The notes under the pieces were generated by a model. That model worked only from the letters and a program-made list of their open reading frames with translations. It did no database searches and had not been told where the DNA came from. A DNA stretch of 64,000 nt, from the NCBI RefSeq assembly GCF_000182565.1, contig NW_015971541.1:1125039-1189038 (forward strand), written 5' to 3'. Numbering within the stretch: the first letter of the stretch is position 1; each line of letters opens with the position of its first letter. The translations under genes and the position numbers were made by a program. This document shows positions 60,135 to 64,000 of the stretch, piece by piece. Origin of the DNA: Spizellomyces punctatus DAOM BR117. Lineage: Eukaryota > Chytridiomycota > Chytridiomycetes > Spizellomycetales > Spizellomycetaceae.

Positions 60135-61825
60135 ATGTCTGCCTCGAAGATAGACTTGAACAATCTTACAGATGACCAGAAGACACAAGCTATCAAGGAG
60201 TTTCGAGCTCTTTTGGGTTCGGAAAGCCCAAAGCATGACGATAACGTATGTTGGGTCTTACACTGCGGCCCGGCAGCACATTCACTCACGATTACCTTGA
60301 ATTTCGCGAACAGACACTCCTCCGCTTTCTAATTGCCCGCCAGCTGAATGCCCAGAAGGCTCATGAAATGCTCAATGGCTATTTCGAGTGGCGCGAGAAA
60401 GAAGGGATCGATCGACTACCGGTACCAGGAGTCAACGGCAATCCCGTCATGCAGAACGTGCGCGGCTTTCGATCTGTACCCGACGCTAATTGGGATATGA
60501 GCGTCGAAGGCATGCCGGAAGACTTCAAAAAGTTTTATTCATGCATGGGTATATATTGGTGTACATTTCATTCCGGTTCTCAGAGCTGAAGATTACTCCT
60601 GTATCAGGCGGCGGATGCTTCCACAAAGTTGACAAGGAAGGAACGCCAGTTTTTATCGAGCGGACGGTAAGGAGAATCTCCTGTACGTTCATTTGTGAAA
60701 AGCCCGGAGACGGTGGTCTGACACAGGACGTTGTAGGGATACCATGATGTCAAGGGTCTAGCAGTGAAATGCAGTCCAGCTGTAATGCTTGATTGGCATA
60801 TACGAAATAATGAGCAAGTAGTTCATCTGAAGTTTGGCACTAAGGTTTATTCTGTTCTAACACTCATGATCAACAGATTTGTCTTCAATGTGCTGATGCC
60901 CGAATGTACCCAGAGGGCGGGGAAAACGATTGAGAAACACACTGTGATCTTTGATTGCACAGGCTTGGGTATCTGGCAATTTGACATGACCGGGCTCAAT
61001 CTGTTGAGGGCCGTGTCGGATCTTGATTCTAGAGTTTATCCGGAGCGACTGGGCAAGCTGTTCATCGTCAACACACCAGGTAGGGCGTCATTTTACCCAA
61101 TAACAATGGACTGTCGTGCGTTAACGCGCTGTAATCATTTATAAGGGATATTTGCAAGAGCGTGGAACATTATAAAGCGGTGGTTAGACAAACGAATTCT
61201 AGAGAAAATCTTCATATGTGGTTCGGACTACAAAGACGTCCTGCTCCAGCACGTCGATGCTGAAAATCTGCCAGACTTTCTTGGGGGCAAGTGCACCTGT
61301 AGTCATATGCCCGGAGGATGTGTGCCTTCTCCATACCTCGAAAGTAGAAACGCAAAAGGAGCCGGGGACAACTTTCAGTTCAGTACATCACTCGGATCGT
61401 CCAGCCACGAATATGAGATTACAGTACCAAAGGAAGAAGTTGAGGGGGCAAGTCAAGCGAAGCTTTTCTACAAGTTTCGTACGACCAAGCGCGCGGTGCA
61501 TTTTGAAATTCGACACCGCAAGGAAGATTGTGCAGATGAACGGGTAATTGTGCCTTCAACAAGCCGCGACAGCCATAAAGAAATTGTACAATCGGACATG
61601 AACGTGGAACCCGGTACCTACGTGTTTTCCTGGCAAAAACCTGCGGGTGGATTCTCTTTGTTTAATTCATTAGCCTTGGATTATTCAATTGACCTGACCG
61701 TGGAGGATGGGGAAGAATTCGTTACGGAGCATGTAACAGTCCATGAAGCCGATGAAAAACCAGGATCAGACAGTGATGATGTTGTGGAGACAGCGGAGGG
61801 TGTGGGTCGCTTAAGTGTATCTTAG
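60135..61825 (+). CDS. Sec14-like CRAL-TRIO protein with GOLD domain
   Basis: Lipid-binding/transfer protein. Exons include 60135-60245, 60314-60548, 60608-60666, 60737-60817 and later ones to 61825. The CRAL-TRIO N lobe shows DDNTLLRFLIARQLNAQKAH. The lipid-binding domain shows GTPVFIERT, CTGLGIWQFDMTGLNLLR and RVYPERLGKLFIVN. A C-terminal GOLD-like beta-sandwich follows (SHEYEITVPKEEVEGASQAK; PGTYVFSWQKPAGGFSLFNS). The CRAL-TRIO plus GOLD layout is that of animal SEC14L proteins, whereas yeast Sec14 has no GOLD. The acidic tail ends in GRLSVS. An upstream in-frame ATG at 60072 would add 21 residues. Confidence 0.88.
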
Positions 61826-62076
61826 ATCGGATGAGGTCCTTTTTGTAAAGATCAATGTAGATAATTTACACTCTTTCGCTAAGCCACTGAGCTTTGGAGG
61901 ACCCCAGTCGCGATCCAGCATGTCACCAGCTGGCATGTTGCAGAGTGAACGATTACCATTGGGTTAGTGATCAGCCATACATACAAGGGTATTGAAAGGC
62001 TCTCGCAAAACGCCTACGTCTCAGTACACTGCAGTCTACCTCTGCGTCCCCGCATGCATTAAGATATTCTGGAGAA
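61826..62076 (+). other. Intergenic region before LAMTOR5
   Basis: 250 nt with no feature recognised. Confidence 0.3.
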
Positions 62077-62567
62077 ATGGAATCGAAGTTGGACACAGCC
62101 TTGGACTCAGCGTATGAATCTGTCGTTTCACTGGCTGCCACATTCGGGGCAAACCCCAGGCTCACAAGTACAGCTCGTCTTTCTAGCAACCAAACGGAAT
62201 CTGTAACAGGTATTCTGCTTGTGGATTCAGAAGGCCTTTGTCTTTCAGGTGAGTTGGAAGCTGGCTTTATTTATCCAGTCTTCGAAAACTAACCCTTCAT
62301 TCAGCAAAGGGTGTGGCACCTCCGTTGGCTGCAGGGTACATTGCCTCAATAGCGCTTCGTGCATCTCGTCTCGCTCAACATCATAGCTCGAATACGGAGA
62401 AAGACGATAGTCTTCCAACGGTGTGCATTGAATCGAGTGCCATGTGAGTGTTGTGTGTGGATATGTTCAAGATGGCTCTCGGTTGAACCTCATTTTATCA
62501 ATTGCGTAGGAATATTCTCATACGACAGGATGATGAGATGACTTTGGCAGTCTATAAAACTGCATGA
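62077..62567 (+). CDS. LAMTOR5: Ragulator subunit LAMTOR5 (HBXIP) homologue
   Basis: Roadblock-fold subunit of the lysosomal/vacuolar Rag GTPase anchor in TORC1 signalling. Exons 62077-62248, 62305-62443 and 62510-62567 give 122 residues. The core matches human LAMTOR5 along its length: SVTGILLVDSEGLCLSAKGV, AAGYIASIALRASRLA, PTVCIESSA and ILIRQDDEMTLAVYKTA at the C-terminus. Human LAMTOR5 starts close to the core, but here about 40 residues (MESKLDTALDSAYESVVSLA onward) precede it. Yeast uses the diverged Ego proteins instead, so a readable LAMTOR5 supports an early-diverging fungus. Confidence 0.85.
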
Positions 62568-63057
62568 GGGATGCATATTGACTGTGTACATATTGGTTTT
62601 TATATATATGCAAAATTCAGGACATCAAGCAGATGGTTCATGTTCCTTCGTCTCCTGGACAATGTATTATTACGTCCTTCTCGGCGTCTTACTGTCTGTA
62701 GCAGACGAGGAAATGTAATTACTGGGAAAACCTTATATAAAGTTGCAGCCAACCTTGGAGATATCGAGTGGCATTGAATGTCGAAACCCAAATTCCACAT
62801 CTATCACAACGGCCGTTAGTGCTGCTTATCCCTTAAATTTAGGGATAAATAGACCTGTTTATTTACGATATCCTCTTTTACAGGATCGCGGGCTTATGTA
62901 AGCTACGCCAAATCGAGAATCGGATTCGGCCGTGAAATCAACCTTCAAGTAGTCCAAACAAGTAGAGATTCCTTTTATCGTGTTACTAGTGTGTATAGAC
63001 TTCGACAGCACCAGAAAAAACGGTCTCTTTATTCTTGCCCGTTGTTGAGTGAACAAA
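62568..63057. other. Intergenic region between LAMTOR5 and the paxillin-like gene
   Basis: 490 nt, AT-rich. Minus-strand frames at 62600-62800 and 62859-63056 have no recognisable family. No promoter motif was identified. Confidence 0.3.
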
Positions 63058-64000
63058 TGAACGAGCTAGGTGGGCTTGTTATCATTGCAAATTGTACCAT
63101 CTGACCGTACCATTTGACATTTTTGTTCGCGGCGGGTTAAACACGATTTGAAGATCTTCTTTTGAAAGAGCTAGACGCAGTAGGATCCGCGCGAGCGTCT
63201 ACGGTGCATGCTCTGGGTTCCCCTGGTGACCAGCCCGCCCCTTTTGGAGGAAAGCCTAGTACGTCGGTTATATTATGTGGGGAATTCTGTATCCTTTTTT
63301 GATGATATCTGCTAGAGGATGTAGTGACCCTCACCAAAACCGTTGAGAAACGGGGAGCTGGTATAAAGGAGCTAGACAGCCTTGTGAGAGATCTCACAGA
63401 TCTCAAAGGGCTCGTAAGTAGCTCCAATGAGGCTTTAGCAGGACCGGGCGCCGAAATGCATCCTTCCCCACTACCGCCAAATCGCCCGCCTCAGCAATCT
63501 CCGCCATCACGGCATCTACCCGTCCCTGCCCAAGTCAACGATTCGGTAAGAAGACCTTCTGAAGTCGCAGGTCAACTGGAACGATTGATGGGAGACTTGT
63601 CACTGGAGGCAGCAGGTGGAGATGATGGAGAGTCAATCTCTTCTGATAGGACAGATGGGAGTTTGGATGCTCTCGGAGGACCTAGTGCCGATATCACCAA
63701 TCATAGTGAAGGAGATCGAGCAGAGCCGCAAGAACGCAGTCCCGAGCATTCACGAAGTACCACGGCGCCATCCTATGATGCACCACCAACGCCTTTTTCC
63801 CAACCTCCATCTTCACATGCCCAACTGTCAGATAGTGCGCAGGGATCGCTTCCACAACCTGATTTTCAGCCCGGGAGTGGCCCAACTTCCAATTTTGTAT
63901 CGAACACCGTGTCCAAGTTTTGTGTAGTGTGCCACAAGCCGTTGTCTGGCCCCGTCGTCAATGCAATGGGCCGAACGTACCATCCGGAGCATTTTACGTG
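63058..64000 (+). CDS. Paxillin-like LD-motif/LIM protein, truncated by the window end
   Basis: Adaptor of the paxillin type, which links Rho signalling to the cytoskeleton. Proposed exons: 63058-63070, 63153-63259 and 63313 onward. The start reads MNELDLLLKELDAVGS, an LD1-type helix. Further LD-like helices are IKELDSLVRDLTDLKGL and QLERLMGDLSLE. A Pro/Ser-rich linker then leads into the first LIM zinc finger (FCVVCHKPLSGPVVNAMGRT), and the window ends within it at HPEHFT. The first exon is only 13 nt and is proposed from frame and from the LD1 match. Remaining LIM domains lie beyond the window. Confidence 0.8.

Noticed and set aside
63288-63297. GTATCCTTTT, a perfect U12-type donor sequence
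   Set aside because: It lies inside an ordinary 53-nt GT-AG intron of the paxillin-like gene whose outer sites restore frame. Using it would leave a stub of about 25 nt with no branch site.
63539-63576. Possible 25-nt intron (GTAAGA ... GTCGCAG) in the paxillin-like gene
   Set aside because: Removing it would shift the downstream frame that leads to the LIM domain; reading through keeps frame.

Overview
This 64 kb window is nuclear DNA from a fungus that is probably not a member of Dikarya. It is dense in genes: about 27 protein genes on both strands, almost all split by short GT-AG introns (roughly 28-270 nt), with short intergenic gaps. A Zn2Cys6 transcription factor and fungal-style Rrp7, Ada3 and Sec8 place it in the fungi. 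Several genes point to an early-diverging (chytrid-like) lineage: an SSRP1 that keeps its C-terminal HMG box, the minor-spliceosome protein U11/U12-65K, CHERP, LAMTOR5 and a paxillin-like LD/LIM protein. The lineage is inference; no rRNA or other taxonomic marker is present. No tRNA, rRNA, CRISPR array, virus or transposon was recognised.

Layout, left to right. 0.3-6.2 kb: a PFA-DSP pseudophosphatase, the FACT subunit SSRP1 (minus) and a Sel1-repeat protein. 6.6-13.6 kb: the U5 snRNP GTPase Snu114, a universal stress protein and the SAGA subunit Ada3. 13.9-18.3 kb: APC10 (minus), ribosomal protein uS12 (Rps23), mitochondrial SSB (minus) and mitochondrial ribosomal protein bS21m (minus). 18.7-23.5 kb: exocyst Sec8 with about 20 introns. 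23.6-30.5 kb: mitochondrial AsnRS (minus), Rrp7, a C9orf78/Tls1 family protein and Rtf1. 30.8-37.0 kb: a diaphanous-type formin with three tandem GBD units (minus). 37.2-42.5 kb: a Zn2Cys6 regulator (minus), U11/U12-65K and a HemK-type methyltransferase (minus). 43.0-48.7 kb: an SfsA-like gene of bacterial family, a second Sel1 protein (minus), a poorly readable stretch and COX11. 48.9-54.1 kb: CHERP (minus), a candidate microprotein gene with a TATA box and three upstream direct repeats, and Brx1 (minus). 54.7-64 kb: a second formin with a DAD (minus), a Sec14-GOLD protein, LAMTOR5 and the start of a paxillin-like protein cut by the window edge.

The genes are mostly housekeeping and do not form one pathway, but themes recur. 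Snu114, C9orf78, U11/U12-65K and CHERP act in splicing. SSRP1, Ada3 and Rtf1 act on chromatin and elongation. Rrp7, Brx1 and uS12 serve ribosome assembly and translation. mtSSB, bS21m, AsnRS, the HemK enzyme and COX11 serve mitochondria. The two formins, Sec8 and the paxillin-like protein serve polarised growth and the cytoskeleton. A CACGTG(A) E-box sits in at least seven of the gene-start intergenic regions. The exon structures given were read by eye from reading frames and splice signals, without transcript data.
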